Source: Nocardia albiluteola
GTDB taxonomy: Bacteria > Actinomycetota > Actinomycetes > Mycobacteriales > Mycobacteriaceae
DNA length: 64,000 nt
Assembly (NCBI RefSeq): GCF_018860155.1
Contig: NZ_JAHKNI010000008.1
Span: forward strand, 124,001 to 188,000
Direction: 5' to 3'
Below are positions 24,633 to 33,111 of this stretch, piece after piece. The notes under the pieces were generated by a model, which ran no database searches, was not told where the DNA came from, and saw nothing but the letters and a program-made list of their open reading frames with translations. Positions within the stretch are counted from its first letter, which is position 1. Each line of letters opens with the position of its first letter. A program made the translations under genes and the position numbers.

Positions 24633-25222
24633 GTGAGCCCGTCCCGATCGGCGAGGCCGCGCCCACCCGCAAGCGGCGCGATGCGGTGCGCAATCGCGAT
24701 CAGGTGCTCGACACCGCGGCCGCCCTGTTCGCCGCGCGCGGCGACGAGGTCCAAATGGCCGACGTGGCGCGCGCCGCGGGGGTCGGGGTCGGCACGATAT
24801 ACCGGCATTTCCCGACTCGCCGCGCGCTGATCGCAGCCGTGGCGCACCGGCGATTCGCGGAGATCATGGCGTACGCACGCCGCTCCAGCATGCCGAATCC
24901 CGATGTGCGCCAAGCGCTGACGGACCTGTTTACGCATATCGCCCAGGTGCACGAGCGCGGGCGCGCACTGTCCGGCGCCATCGAATCGGTCCTCGGCGAC
25001 ACCGAGCCCCGCGGTGAGATCCGAGCCGAGTTCGCCACGCTCGGTGCCGAACTGCTGGCCCGAGGGCACGCCGATGCCACCCTCCGCGCCGATGCCACGG
25101 TTGCGGACCTCTACATGATCGTCGGGGCCGTGGCCGCGGTCGCCCGCGGCGGATTCGGCGATTGGCGGCGTTTCATCGAACTCGCCCTGGACGGGCTGCG
25201 GCCCACCGACGTGATCCCGTAG
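24629..25222 (+). CDS. TetR/AcrR family transcriptional regulator
   Basis: A 197-aa regulator. The helix-turn-helix lies at about residues 17-64 (RNRDQVLDTAAALFAARGDE, MADVARAAGVGVGTIYRHFP). The C-terminal domain resembles the SbtR-type family. The ATG overlaps the stop of the membrane protein gene (ATGA at 24629-24632), so the regulator is co-expressed with the gene it probably controls. Its own stop codon lies in a GTAGTA...TACTAC inverted repeat (25219-25239) that may belong to the uppS promoter. Confidence 0.9.
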   Translation: MSEPVPIGEAAPTRKRRDAVRNRDQVLDTAAALFAARGDEVQMADVARAAGVGVGTIYRHFPTRRALIAAVAHRRFAEIMAYARRSSMPNPDVRQALTDLFTHIAQVHERGRALSGAIESVLGDTEPRGEIRAEFATLGAELLARGHADATLRADATVADLYMIVGAVAAVARGGFGDWRRFIELALDGLRPTDVIP

Positions 25223-25374
25223 TATGTGCTGCGTACTACGTGGCGCGAACTACGCAATGTGTACTAGCCTGCTGGGAAGGGCCGAACTGCGAGCTCCCCT
25301 CCCTCGCAGACGGCTGACCCGCAGCCCTGACGCACACGAAATCCCGTTTCCCGCAACCGAATAGAAAGCTCGAG

Positions 25375-26151
25375 ATGCGACTCGCCGATCCCGTCTATGC
25401 GCTCTACACCCGTCGACTGCGCCGCCGGCTCGATGGCGCATCGTTGCCGCGCCACATCGGGCTGATCATGGACGGCAACCGCCGCTGGGCCCGCAAACAA
25501 GGGCTGCCCGATACCCGGATGGGGCATCGATACGGCGCCGAGCATGCGGAGAACGTGCTGCGCTGGTGCGAAAGCCTCGACATCCGCCACGTCACCGTCT
25601 TCCTATGTTCCACGGAGAATCTGCAGAACCGGCGCAGCGATGAGATCGAATTCCTCATGCGTGTGGTCGAGGACCTGGTCACCGACCGGCTCGGACGTCC
25701 CGATTCCCGGTGGCGACTGCATATTGCCGGATCGCTCGACCTACTGCCGGACACCACCGCCGCAGCGCTGAAACAGGCGGTCGAGACCACCCGCGCCTGC
25801 GCCACCGGCGCACACGTCACGCTCGCGATCGGTTACGGCGGCCGTCAGGAAATCATCGACGCGTTCCGCGATCTGCTCTACGAAGGTGTCAGCCACGGCA
25901 AGACGATCGGCGAGATCGCCGACAACCTGACCGTCGACGACCTTGCCGCACATCTCTACACCGCTGATCAACCCGATCCGGACCTGGTCATCCGTACCAG
26001 CGGCGAACAGCGCCTGTCCAACTTCCTGCTGTGGCAAACCGCTTACTCGGAACTGCATTTCTGCGAGGCATATTGGCCCGCCTTCCGCGAGATCGATTTC
26101 CTGCGCGCACTACGCAGCTACGCCGACCGCCACCGCAGATACGGCGCCTGA
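25375..26151 (+). CDS. uppS: Isoprenyl transferase (cis-prenyltransferase, UppS family)
   Basis: A 258-aa cis-prenyltransferase that adds isopentenyl diphosphate to an allylic diphosphate to build Z-polyprenyl carriers for cell wall synthesis. Motifs are HIGLIMDGNRRWARKQG with the catalytic Asp33, FLCSTENLQNR, and the conserved DLVIRTSGEQRLSNFLLWQ with YSELHF after it. Actinomycetes usually have two or more paralogs making different chain lengths (for example Z-farnesyl or decaprenyl diphosphate); the short N-terminus cannot settle which this is. It is a single gene between a TetR gene and a solitary transposon end. Confidence 0.92.
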   Translation: MRLADPVYALYTRRLRRRLDGASLPRHIGLIMDGNRRWARKQGLPDTRMGHRYGAEHAENVLRWCESLDIRHVTVFLCSTENLQNRRSDEIEFLMRVVEDLVTDRLGRPDSRWRLHIAGSLDLLPDTTAAALKQAVETTRACATGAHVTLAIGYGGRQEIIDAFRDLLYEGVSHGKTIGEIADNLTVDDLAAHLYTADQPDPDLVIRTSGEQRLSNFLLWQTAYSELHFCEAYWPAFREIDFLRALRSYADRHRRYGA

Positions 26152-26171
26152 GGCCGGAACAGCTAGCGGTT

Positions 26172-26215
26172 GGGCCATATCCGCCCGACTTTCGGCGGTG
26201 TTACTACCGGACGCG
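26172..26215 (-). repeat. Solitary Tn3-like terminal repeat (degenerate)
   Basis: On the minus strand it reads CGCGTCCGGTAGTAACACCG then CCGAAAGTCGGGCGGATATGG. The inner half is almost identical to the 36.75-38.8 kb element ends (CGGGCGGATATGG), while the outermost bases are changed. It lies between uppS and the convergent hydrolase. No partner end was found. Confidence 0.6.
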
Positions 26216-26240
26216 GGTATTGCCTCGTGTGGCGCGATTC

Positions 26241-27071
26241 TTACAGGCACCCAGTCTTGATGAACTCGAGCAGGTCAGTGCTGAGCTGATCCATATGGGT
26301 CAGGTGTAGTCCGTGGGAGGCGTTCTCGTATACCTTCAGCTCGCTGCCCGGGATGAGCTCAGCGGTCAGTTGCCCGCACAGGTTCAGCGGGTTGAAGGGA
26401 TCGTCGGCGCCGTGCACGACCAGTGCGGGCACGTCGATGGCGCGCAGATCGTCGCGGTGGTCGGTCTCGGTGACGCTGTGGCTCAGGCCCAGCATGGCAT
26501 TGGTGGCCACCGAATTGGCGTCAGCCACTGTCCAATCGATCAGCGCCTGGGAGATGGTGTTCTCGGGCAGTCCGACACCGAAAAAGGGTTCGGAGACGGC
26601 GCGGATCCAGCCTGGGACATCATTTCGCCACATGGTGCGCAGGGCATCGAAGCTTTCGGGCTCCATGCCGAGCGGGTTGTCCTCGGTCTTCGTCATGTAC
26701 GGCAGCGCTGAGGAGACCAGTGCGATGCGAGCGACCCGCTCGGAGCCGTGACGTGCCAGATAGCGCACGATTTCGGCGGTGCCGGTCGAGTGCCCGACCA
26801 GGGTGACCTCGCGCAGGTCCAGTTGCTGCAGTACGGACTGCAGATCGTCGGCGAGAGTGTCGAAATCGTATCCGCCCCAAGGCTGTTCGGAGCGGCCGTG
26901 GCCGCGGCGGTCGTAGGCGACGGTCCGCAGCCCCGCCTCGGCCAGGCGGACCATTTCGTACTGCCACATGGCTGAGCTCAGCGACCAGCTGTGCAGGAAG
27001 ACCACTGGAGTGCCCGTACCCCAGTCCTTGTAGAAGATGTTCACGTCTGCGGCGACGGTGAGGTATGGCAT
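26241..27071 (-). CDS. Alpha/beta hydrolase (non-haem haloperoxidase-like)
   Basis: A 276-aa alpha/beta-hydrolase fold enzyme. The sequence FLHSWSLSSAMW carries the oxyanion region, the nucleophile elbow is VGHSTGTAE, the acid is in VVHGADDPFNP, and the catalytic His in NASHGLHLTHMD. The N-terminus (MPYLTVAADVNIFYKDWGTG) is typical of the cofactor-free chloroperoxidase/arylesterase group. The start at 27071 is supported by GGAAGG 7 nt upstream; the frame is open another 54 codons without family similarity. It is downstream of an NTF2-like gene, separated by a strong hairpin. Confidence 0.9.
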   Translation of the reverse strand: MPYLTVAADVNIFYKDWGTGTPVVFLHSWSLSSAMWQYEMVRLAEAGLRTVAYDRRGHGRSEQPWGGYDFDTLADDLQSVLQQLDLREVTLVGHSTGTAEIVRYLARHGSERVARIALVSSALPYMTKTEDNPLGMEPESFDALRTMWRNDVPGWIRAVSEPFFGVGLPENTISQALIDWTVADANSVATNAMLGLSHSVTETDHRDDLRAIDVPALVVHGADDPFNPLNLCGQLTAELIPGSELKVYENASHGLHLTHMDQLSTDLLEFIKTGCL

Positions 27072-27201
27072 GGGAGGGCCTTCCTGCTGGAGCGGTGGAT
27101 CTCGGTGATCTCGAGATGAGTCTGTTGAATGATGTGATGATGAGCGACGAAGCGCCGCAGCGGATTTCGAGTGGGCAGCGGTGCTGCCCGTGATCGCCGG
27201 T

Positions 27202-27236
27202 CCGGTGGCCGCCACCGTCGTCGCGGCGGCCACCGG
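27202..27236. terminator. Hairpin terminator
   Basis: A perfect 12-bp GC stem (27202-27213 with 27225-27236) and an 11-nt loop lie 19 nt past the stop of the NTF2-like gene on the minus strand. It separates that gene from the hydrolase. Confidence 0.7.
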
Positions 27237-27254
27237 CGGGCCCGGGTCACTGGC

Positions 27255-27623
27255 TCAGGCGCCCGCGGGCACCTTGTCCAGGAACCCGAGCACCTGGGTG
27301 ATCCGGCCGTCCGCGCCGATCACCGCGACATCGAATCCGATGACCAGCGGCTCACCACCGGGACGCCCGAGGTGCCAGGTGAACCGCGCGATGTCATGGT
27401 GGGCGTCGACCGGTCCGCCGAGGCTGAACTCCAACCCCGGGAACTGCCCCTGCACCGCCGCGATGGTGGCCTCCAGACCGGCATGCCCGGCGACCGCGAC
27501 CAACGGATCGGTGTAGCCGGCATCCTCGGCGAACACACTGGCGACCAGTGCCTTGCGCGCCTGCGGCTCGGTCGCGTTCCAGGCCGCCAGGTAGCCCTCG
27601 ACCAGCTCGTTCACGTCGCTCAT
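27255..27623 (-). CDS. NTF2-like (SnoaL) family protein
   Basis: A 122-aa single-domain protein of the nuclear transport factor 2 fold: VEGYLAAWNATEPQARKALV, VFAEDAGYTDP, then the four-strand sheet ending DGRITQVLGFLDKVP. Members include ketosteroid-isomerase-like enzymes and stress proteins; no catalytic set is obvious. The ribosome binding site GAAGGAG precedes the ATG. An inverted repeat just upstream (27636-27665) is a likely operator, but its regulator is not adjacent. Confidence 0.85.
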   Translation of the reverse strand: MSDVNELVEGYLAAWNATEPQARKALVASVFAEDAGYTDPLVAVAGHAGLEATIAAVQGQFPGLEFSLGGPVDAHHDIARFTWHLGRPGGEPLVIGFDVAVIGADGRITQVLGFLDKVPAGA

Positions 27624-27635
27624 TGCCTTCTCCTT

Positions 27636-27665
27636 CGTAGTGCTTGCTGCGTTGTGAGCACTACG
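27636..27665. promoter_or_regulatory. Inverted repeat upstream of NTF2-like gene
   Basis: Arms CGTAGTGCT (27636-27644) and AGCACTACG (27657-27665) are exact complements with a 12-bp spacer, 13 nt before the start codon. Its position over the leader suggests repression of the NTF2-like gene by an unlinked regulator. Confidence 0.6.
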
Positions 27666-28160
27666 TTATGGAGATCCGAACCCCCCGGAATCTGTCGCAC
27701 TTAGGTACCGCCTACCGGCGTCTGCACCAGCCGCCGCGCCCCGGCCACGACCCGGAACGGACCCACCCGCCGGGCGCCGGCACCCCGACGCCGATGCCGG
27801 CAGGGGGTCGAGATTGGTAAGGACCCGTATTCAACTGGTCTGTATTCCCCGGAACCCCTCTGCAACCACATCCCCGACCTGCAGGAACTCCGCGCCTCCG
27901 GACGCATCCCGGGGCAGCTCACCTCCGGCTGACCGCTCCCGCTACTGGCCGTTCCGATCCAGTACGGAGGCCTATCTGCAGCAGCGGCCGCAGACGGGAT
28001 CGCCAGAGCGCATCTAAGATCCGCTCCATGACGTCACGAAGGTCGTATGCCTCGTAGGTCCCCGCGCGTGGTACGCGCCACCCTGACTGGTCGTTCGGGT
28101 TGCCCCTCAGTAAGCACGTTGCTGATCAGCGCCTGCCCCGGACCACCGATTTGCAACGCC
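27666..28160. other. Intergenic region without a firm gene
   Basis: Plus-strand tail-like sequences are visible (for example HIPDLQELRASGRIPGQL ending at TGA near 27933), but no family or start is recognised. These look like worn remnants. The promoter of the NTF2-like gene should occupy the first 60 nt. Confidence 0.3.
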
Positions 28161-28556
28161 GTGCACACGTACCTCTTTGTTGATGGCCTCGACTTCATCG
28201 CCCGCAGCAACAGCGGCGCGGGCGGCGGCCACCCGAGCCAGCTACTCAGGCCGGGAGGACCGCTCTATCCGACTGAGCAAGGCCGGACCGTACAGGTAAC
28301 CGAGCAAGATGAAGCGTCCAGCGGCTCCTCGGGAGTCGAAGTCCGGGTCAAACTCCGAGGCCAGACTGTCATCTGGAGCGATCTGATGTACCCCGGCGCC
28401 GACGACCGGGTCGTTGAGGAAGTCCGCTTCAACCTGAGCCAGTACCTAGCCGAGATCGAGCGAGGCTACTGGCGTTGGGGCAGCGCCTGTCTGGGCGTGG
28501 TGGACCGCTCATCGCGGGGCCGGCACATCGGCGTCGGTCACCAGTCGCCAACCTGA
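28161..28556 (+). CDS. Conserved hypothetical protein
   Basis: About 131 aa from an in-frame GTG (the frame is open to an ATG at 28047). The body (DGLDFIARSNSGAGG, LLRPGGPLYP, VRVKLRGQTVIWSDL, VEEVRFNLSQYLAEIERGYW) follows a common actinobacterial hypothetical family whose members read DGxDxVA...LLGPGGPL...R.A.C.EGCCG...VxW. The usual CCG segment is changed to SSGSSG here, and the C-terminus diverges after EIERGY, so the copy may be degenerate. No ribosome binding site supports any start. Confidence 0.45.
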   Translation: MHTYLFVDGLDFIARSNSGAGGGHPSQLLRPGGPLYPTEQGRTVQVTEQDEASSGSSGVEVRVKLRGQTVIWSDLMYPGADDRVVEEVRFNLSQYLAEIERGYWRWGSACLGVVDRSSRGRHIGVGHQSPT

Positions 28557-28598
28557 TCTTCAACAACCCATCGGAGCGGCGGCTCGTCCCGGGGCGAG

Positions 28599-29555
28599 TT
28601 ACGCCAAAGGCGTCGCAGGGTGGGTATCGGGTGTCGCGAAGTGCTGCGCGGCGTCGTGATCGTGGGTGGGGACGATCGTGACGGTGTGCCGCACGCGGTG
28701 CAGACGGTGCAGGGTCCGGAAGGTCTCGTCGCGGTCGTCGTCGGCCAAACCACCGGGGTAGCTGGACTTTTGGCGGAGCGTGTCGATCTGCAGATGGTGC
28801 CATGCCGCATCGCCTGCCAGCAGTACCCAGCCACGCGGGGTATGCGCGAGGATCCCGACGCTGCCGGGGGTGTGGCCGGCCAGATCCACCAGCAACACGC
28901 TGCGGTCGCCGAACAGATCGTGGCTGCGCGGGAAGGTCAGCACCGGTGGGCCGTCCAGGTCGTAGCGGACCACGGTGCGTTCGCGCAGGGAGTCGCGCAC
29001 GCCGCCGACGGGAGCCACCGGTTCGGAGGTAATCCACCGGTACTCGACGCTGTGCAGATGCACCGGCAGATCCGGCAGATCGAGCAGGCCGCACACGTGG
29101 TCCCAGTGTGCGTGTGTCGGCAGGGCGAAATCGAGTGCGGGCAAATCCGGCTGGGCCCGCAGGGCGGTGATCGTCGCGACGGTGTCCGACGGCGGCCGCA
29201 CGGCCGTGCGCAACACGGCGGGCAGTTGTGCGATGGCGCGCTGTTCGGCATCGAGACAGTAGCTCGGATCGACGACGAAACATGCCTCGGGATGCCGGAT
29301 GACGAAGGAGGTCAGCGCATTCTCGATCCGGCGCGGTGAGAACACCCCCTCCACGACGGCGGCCGTCGGCACCGAACGCGGCACCTGCGCCAACGCGGTG
29401 ACGGTGACCTTGCGCTCGGGATCAGGTAGCCCGGCGTCGGTGATCGACCGCAGGAACCGCTCGTCGGCTCGGCGCGGGCGCACCGCGCCGTAGACCGAAC
29501 CGATTGCGGCGGTGCAACATTCGAGCAGGCTGGGAGAGCGTACTGGATCAGACAT
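28599..29555 (-). CDS. MBL-fold metallo-hydrolase
   Basis: A 318-aa metallo-beta-lactamase-fold protein. The zinc-binding motif THAHWDH gives H148, H150, D152 and H153; the next ligands are in DLAGHTPGS and LLAGDAAW, and the last His in PTHDHDAAQHF. The N-terminal ~140 residues form an extra domain. Substrate unknown; family members include lactonases and thioesterases. It is divergent from a MerR gene, with a MerR-type dyad in the 47-bp gap. No ribosome binding site is visible, so the message may be leaderless. Confidence 0.87.
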   Translation of the reverse strand: MSDPVRSPSLLECCTAAIGSVYGAVRPRRADERFLRSITDAGLPDPERKVTVTALAQVPRSVPTAAVVEGVFSPRRIENALTSFVIRHPEACFVVDPSYCLDAEQRAIAQLPAVLRTAVRPPSDTVATITALRAQPDLPALDFALPTHAHWDHVCGLLDLPDLPVHLHSVEYRWITSEPVAPVGGVRDSLRERTVVRYDLDGPPVLTFPRSHDLFGDRSVLLVDLAGHTPGSVGILAHTPRGWVLLAGDAAWHHLQIDTLRQKSSYPGGLADDDRDETFRTLHRLHRVRHTVTIVPTHDHDAAQHFATPDTHPATPLA

Positions 29556-29568
29556 GGCGACACGGTAA

Positions 29569-29590
29569 TACTTAAGGTCGACATGAAGTA
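29569..29590. promoter_or_regulatory. MerR-type operator in divergent promoter
   Basis: The imperfect dyad TACTT-N12-AAGTA, centred on GGTCGAC, lies between the MBL gene and the merR gene. MerR regulators bind such dyads inside an overlong -35/-10 spacer and switch both genes. Confidence 0.55.
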
Positions 29591-29602
29591 AAGGGGCGAA
29601 TC

Positions 29603-30019
29603 GTGACCACGGACGAGGTGATGAAAATCGGGGACGCGGCGGCTGTGCTCGGCATCGAGGCACATGTACTGCGGCATTGGGAATCGATGGGCGTACTGGT
29701 ACCCGGGCGCACCCCTTCGGGGCACCGCAGCTACGACGGCCAGACTCTCGACCAGGCCCGCGTAATCCGGACGTTGCAGCGGACCGGCCTGTCTCTCGAA
29801 CAGATCCGCGAACTGGGCGTCAGCACCCGGGACGAACGCGTGGCGCGGGTGGCCGCGCGCCGCGCCGAGGTACGCGAGCGCATCGCCCTGCTGCAGGCCA
29901 CCGACCGTTTCCTGGATCATCTCGCCGCGTGCCGGCACCCCGTCATCGCCGAATGCCCGCAGTGTGCGGAGTTCGTCGCGGCCGAGCACCCCATGAGCCG
30001 ATTCCCGGCTCAGCCGTGA
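29603..30019 (+). CDS. MerR family transcriptional regulator with C-terminal Cys cluster
   Basis: A 138-aa regulator. The helix-turn-helix is VMKIGDAAAVLGIEAHVLRH then PGRTPSGHRSY (residues 6-45), followed by a coiled-coil (RVAARRAEVRERIALLQATD). The C-terminus CRHPVIAECPQC could bind a metal or sense redox state. GTG start with AAGGGG upstream. It is divergent from the MBL-fold hydrolase and probably controls it. The last 10 nt overlap the end of an MFS pseudogene on the other strand. Confidence 0.87.
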   Translation: MTTDEVMKIGDAAAVLGIEAHVLRHWESMGVLVPGRTPSGHRSYDGQTLDQARVIRTLQRTGLSLEQIRELGVSTRDERVARVAARRAEVRERIALLQATDRFLDHLAACRHPVIAECPQCAEFVAAEHPMSRFPAQP

Positions 30020-30440
30020 CAGCTGCACCGGGCCCGCGGGACGGGCCGGGGTGCGCGTCGTAGCTGGTAGGCCCAGATGCCGAGTCCGATGGTCATGGCT
30101 ATTGCTCCGGTTGCCGATACTGCGGCCCAGCCGGATTCGCGGTATCCGGCCGCGCCGACAACGACTCCGAGGATGCCACCGAGTGTGTAGACGGTCATGC
30201 ATGTGGAGGCGAGGCGTGATCGGGCGTGTTCTGTCAGTCTGTAGACGACGCTGGCATTGAGCAGGTGGGTGCCACGAACGGCCACGTCCAGGATGAGGAT
30301 TCCGGCGATGAGCCAACCCAGGTGGTGTCCTGCGACCCACAGCACGACGAACGAGGCCATTCCGGCAGTGAGCAGCACGCCGGTGGCTGGTTGCTGCCAT
30401 CCGCGGTCTGCGATCGGGTGCGCCTCGCCGAGCGAGCCGG
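30010..30440 (-). pseudogene. C-terminal fragment of an MFS transporter
   Basis: The readable segment ATGVLLTAGMASFVVLW, AGHHLGWLIAGILILDV, GTHLLNASVVYRL, ARSRLASTCMTVYTLGGILG and AVSATGAIAMTIGLGIWAYQ contains the last four transmembrane helices of a DHA1-type drug exporter. The first eight helices are absent: upstream sequence loses similarity before about 30440. It is therefore a truncated gene lying between the MerR gene and the esterase. Confidence 0.75.
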
Positions 30441-30601
30441 CGGTCCCGAGCGGTGACCCCGGCTCGGTCCCCACCGGAGCGGTGGTTTCCGCCTCCTCGG
30501 CCGTGGCGGCCACGTCCTCTATAACCACAGCCGAGCAGTGACAGCGTGACCGGTTCGCCCGGGCGTCGGCAACAGGTTGCGCACCTGTCCGCTGAGCAGG
30601 C

Positions 30602-32068
30602 TCAGCATCCGAGGATCTCCACCACTGGTCGTTGCGGATCGTAGGTGGCCCACCCCGGGTCCCCGGTTCTGGCGAACGCAACCCAGGCAGCGTGTATCTG
30701 AGCCGCGAGGCCGGCCGGGGCAGGATTTGGGCCGAGCAGGGCTGTGTCGCTGTGCAGGCACGGCTTGTCGGCAACGTCGAACACGAAAGGCAGCTCGACG
30801 GTGTGGGTGGCACCGAGTCGTCCGTGCAGGGCCGTCGAGCGGTACCCGAACGAGTAGACATGTGTGCGGCCGCCCGAGATCCGCGCGTGGACCTGCGCCA
30901 TGCGCGCCGTTCCGGCCCCGAACAGAGCCTCCCCGAGCATGGCGGAACGTAGTTCGCCCGTTGTCGCGTCGGGCCGTGCTGCGCGGTGCGCGGCGATGGC
31001 GGTGATCGGGTCCGCGTGCACCCGTGCGGCGATGGCGAGCACGTCGGCCTCCGTGGAGGACTCCAGCTTGCCCTGCGGTACAAGGTAGAGGTGCCCCTCC
31101 TCGGTGTTGGTGCCGATGAGCAGGTCGACGTCGGCTGCGGGGCCGTTGGCGAGACCGTCGGCGGGCTGGACCGGCAGGACCACGCTGAACGGGCTGAGCC
31201 CGACCAGCGGGTCCGTGGCGGTGCTGGTTTGCAGGTCGAGGCCGGCCAGTGCGGGCAGGATCTCCAGGAAACGCTCGTCCGGAACCCCGGCGAACGCCTC
31301 GGCGGTCGGTTCGACGCCCAGCGCGGTGGCCGCCGTGGCAGTGACCCGCTGCGCCTGCTCCGGGGTGAAGGCACCTGTGCCGCTGCCGCTCTGGATGATC
31401 GCCCGCCGGAACAGGCCATCGGCCTCCGGTGTTGCGAGCAGCGCGCCGGTGAGCGTGGCTCCTGCGGACTGGCCGAAGAGTGTGACATTTTCCGGGTCAC
31501 CGCCGAACGCTGTAACCGTGTCCCGCACCCAGTCGAGTGCGGCGAGCACGTCGAGCAGCCCGCGGTTGGGTGGCGCGCCGGCCAGGTCGAGGAAGCCGGG
31601 GATGCCGAGGCGGTAGTTCACCGTCACGAGGACGACGCCGTCACGGGCGAAGGCGCTGCCGTCGTAGAGCGCGGCGCGGGTCGAGCCGGTGACGAAACCG
31701 CCGCCGTGCACGAAGACCATCACGGGTCGTTCGCCGCCGTCGGCGGCAGGCGTGCGAATGTCGACGGTCAGGTATTCCTCGCCTCGTACCCAGCCCGGCC
31801 CGAAGTAGGGGGTCATGTCCAGCGGGCCGAAGTCGCGGGTCGGCTGGGGGGCGGTCGGCGAGGGCTGCGTGCCGTCGCGGACACCGGACCAGCCCGGGTG
31901 CGGCGCGGGTGGAGCGAAGCGGCCGGGACCGATAGGGGCTGCTGCGTAGGGGATCGCACGGTAGAGTTCACCGGCCCCGTCGCGGACGCCGCGCACGGCA
32001 CCGGCTGGAGTTTCGACGACCGGGGCTGCATGCTGAGGCATGGGAAACGCTTTCTTTCTGGGGGACAT
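30602..32068 (-). CDS. Type-B carboxylesterase
   Basis: A 488-aa carboxylesterase/para-nitrobenzyl-esterase family enzyme. MVFVHGGGFVTGS is the oxyanion hole, TLFGQSAGATLTG the nucleophile elbow, GTNTEEGHLY the Glu region, and GATHTVELPFVF the catalytic His. It hydrolyses carboxylic esters in the cytosol. The start at 32068 (MSPRKKAF) overlaps the stop of the MBL gene (TGATG), indicating coupling; an internal ATG at 32041 is the alternative. The pair is divergent from an XRE regulator. GILVT-type NYRLGI and ALDWVRDTVTAFGGDPENV are the usual family landmarks. Confidence 0.92.
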   Translation of the reverse strand: MSPRKKAFPMPQHAAPVVETPAGAVRGVRDGAGELYRAIPYAAAPIGPGRFAPPAPHPGWSGVRDGTQPSPTAPQPTRDFGPLDMTPYFGPGWVRGEEYLTVDIRTPAADGGERPVMVFVHGGGFVTGSTRAALYDGSAFARDGVVLVTVNYRLGIPGFLDLAGAPPNRGLLDVLAALDWVRDTVTAFGGDPENVTLFGQSAGATLTGALLATPEADGLFRRAIIQSGSGTGAFTPEQAQRVTATAATALGVEPTAEAFAGVPDERFLEILPALAGLDLQTSTATDPLVGLSPFSVVLPVQPADGLANGPAADVDLLIGTNTEEGHLYLVPQGKLESSTEADVLAIAARVHADPITAIAAHRAARPDATTGELRSAMLGEALFGAGTARMAQVHARISGGRTHVYSFGYRSTALHGRLGATHTVELPFVFDVADKPCLHSDTALLGPNPAPAGLAAQIHAAWVAFARTGDPGWATYDPQRPVVEILGC

Positions 32069-32973
32069 CAGGAGATGCGGGAGAAGCCCGCCCACTCCTT
32101 GATCGCGAACTTCGACCCGGTGCGCTCGACCTGCGCGGCGCCTTGGCCGCCGAAGTGTGCGGGAAAGACGAGCGCGTTGTTCTCTGCAGCCCAGCCGAGC
32201 AGCTTGTGCCGGGTAGCCCGGGACTCGGCCGGGTCCTCGCAGAAGCAGGAGTTGGTCTCCGGCTCCACGATCTGCAGCGGGGTGTGCACCAGATCCCCGA
32301 CGAACAGTGCTCGATCGCCGCCGGACTCCAGGGTGAGCACGGACGAGCCCGGGGTGTGCCCTGGAGCCAGGTCGAGCCGCAGGTTCTTGTCGATCCGATA
32401 CGACCCATCCCACAGGTGGGCCAGCCCCGCCTGGTGGACCGGCGTGACGCTGTCCTCGAAAACGTTCTGGTTGCCGCGGCCGAACACGGTTTCGTATCCG
32501 TTGACCGGGTTCCAGAACTCGAAGTCCCGTCGTGTCATCAGGTATGTGGCGTTTGGGAAGGTCGGCACCCAGGTTCGGCCGTCGAGCCGGGTGTTCCAGC
32601 CGACATGGTCGATGTGCAGGTGTGTGTTGACCACGATGTCGACCTCTTCGGGCCGCATGCCGGCGGCCGCGAGATTGTCGAGATAGTTCGTGTTCATGCG
32701 GCTCCACACCGGCGCGTAGGGCCGATCCTTGTGGTTGCCCACGCCGGTGTCGATGAGGATTGTGCGGCCCTCGCTGCGCAGCAGCCAGGACTGGATGGCC
32801 GAGTGACACTCGTCGGCCTCCTGGTTCCAGAAGTCCGGAACCAGCTCGTCGCGGTGCTCGTCCCACGAGCCGTCAGGGCTGTCCGGGAAGAACTGGCCCG
32901 GAGTCATCTCGACCGAGCCGTAGAACTCTTTGATGCGGGTGACGGTGACGTCGCCCAGGGTGATCTGCTCCAT
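32068..32973 (-). CDS. MBL-fold metallo-hydrolase
   Basis: A 301-aa metallo-beta-lactamase-fold hydrolase. The metal motif is VVNTHLHIDHVGW (H118, H120, D122, H123); further ligands are in LAPGHTPGSSV, LFVGDLVHTP and the final FPAHFGGQ. The N-terminus (MEQITLGDVTVTRIKEFYGS) and the architecture resemble quorum-quenching lactonases and related enzymes, but activity is not predictable. It starts at ATG 32973 and is coupled to the carboxylesterase. Two hydrolases in one operon suggest stepwise opening of a lactone or ester substrate (inference). Confidence 0.9.
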   Translation of the reverse strand: MEQITLGDVTVTRIKEFYGSVEMTPGQFFPDSPDGSWDEHRDELVPDFWNQEADECHSAIQSWLLRSEGRTILIDTGVGNHKDRPYAPVWSRMNTNYLDNLAAAGMRPEEVDIVVNTHLHIDHVGWNTRLDGRTWVPTFPNATYLMTRRDFEFWNPVNGYETVFGRGNQNVFEDSVTPVHQAGLAHLWDGSYRIDKNLRLDLAPGHTPGSSVLTLESGGDRALFVGDLVHTPLQIVEPETNSCFCEDPAESRATRHKLLGWAAENNALVFPAHFGGQGAAQVERTGSKFAIKEWAGFSRIS

Positions 32974-33111
32974 GTGATCCGTCCTCGGATTGGGGGCACG
33001 TGGCCCGATGTGATCGAGTCTGTGCACGAGGATTCGCACGAGCCACTCCCGCGTTGTCCTATCCCTGGCGGGGTGTGGCTGCGGTCGGGCCGCGCTGCGG
33101 ATACTGGAGAA

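Noticed and set aside
25219..25239. Another Tn3-like end, because of CCGTAGTAT near 25219
   Set aside because: Only nine bases match and the rest of the repeat (CGGATATG, CCGAA) is missing. It forms a different inverted repeat with TACTAC.
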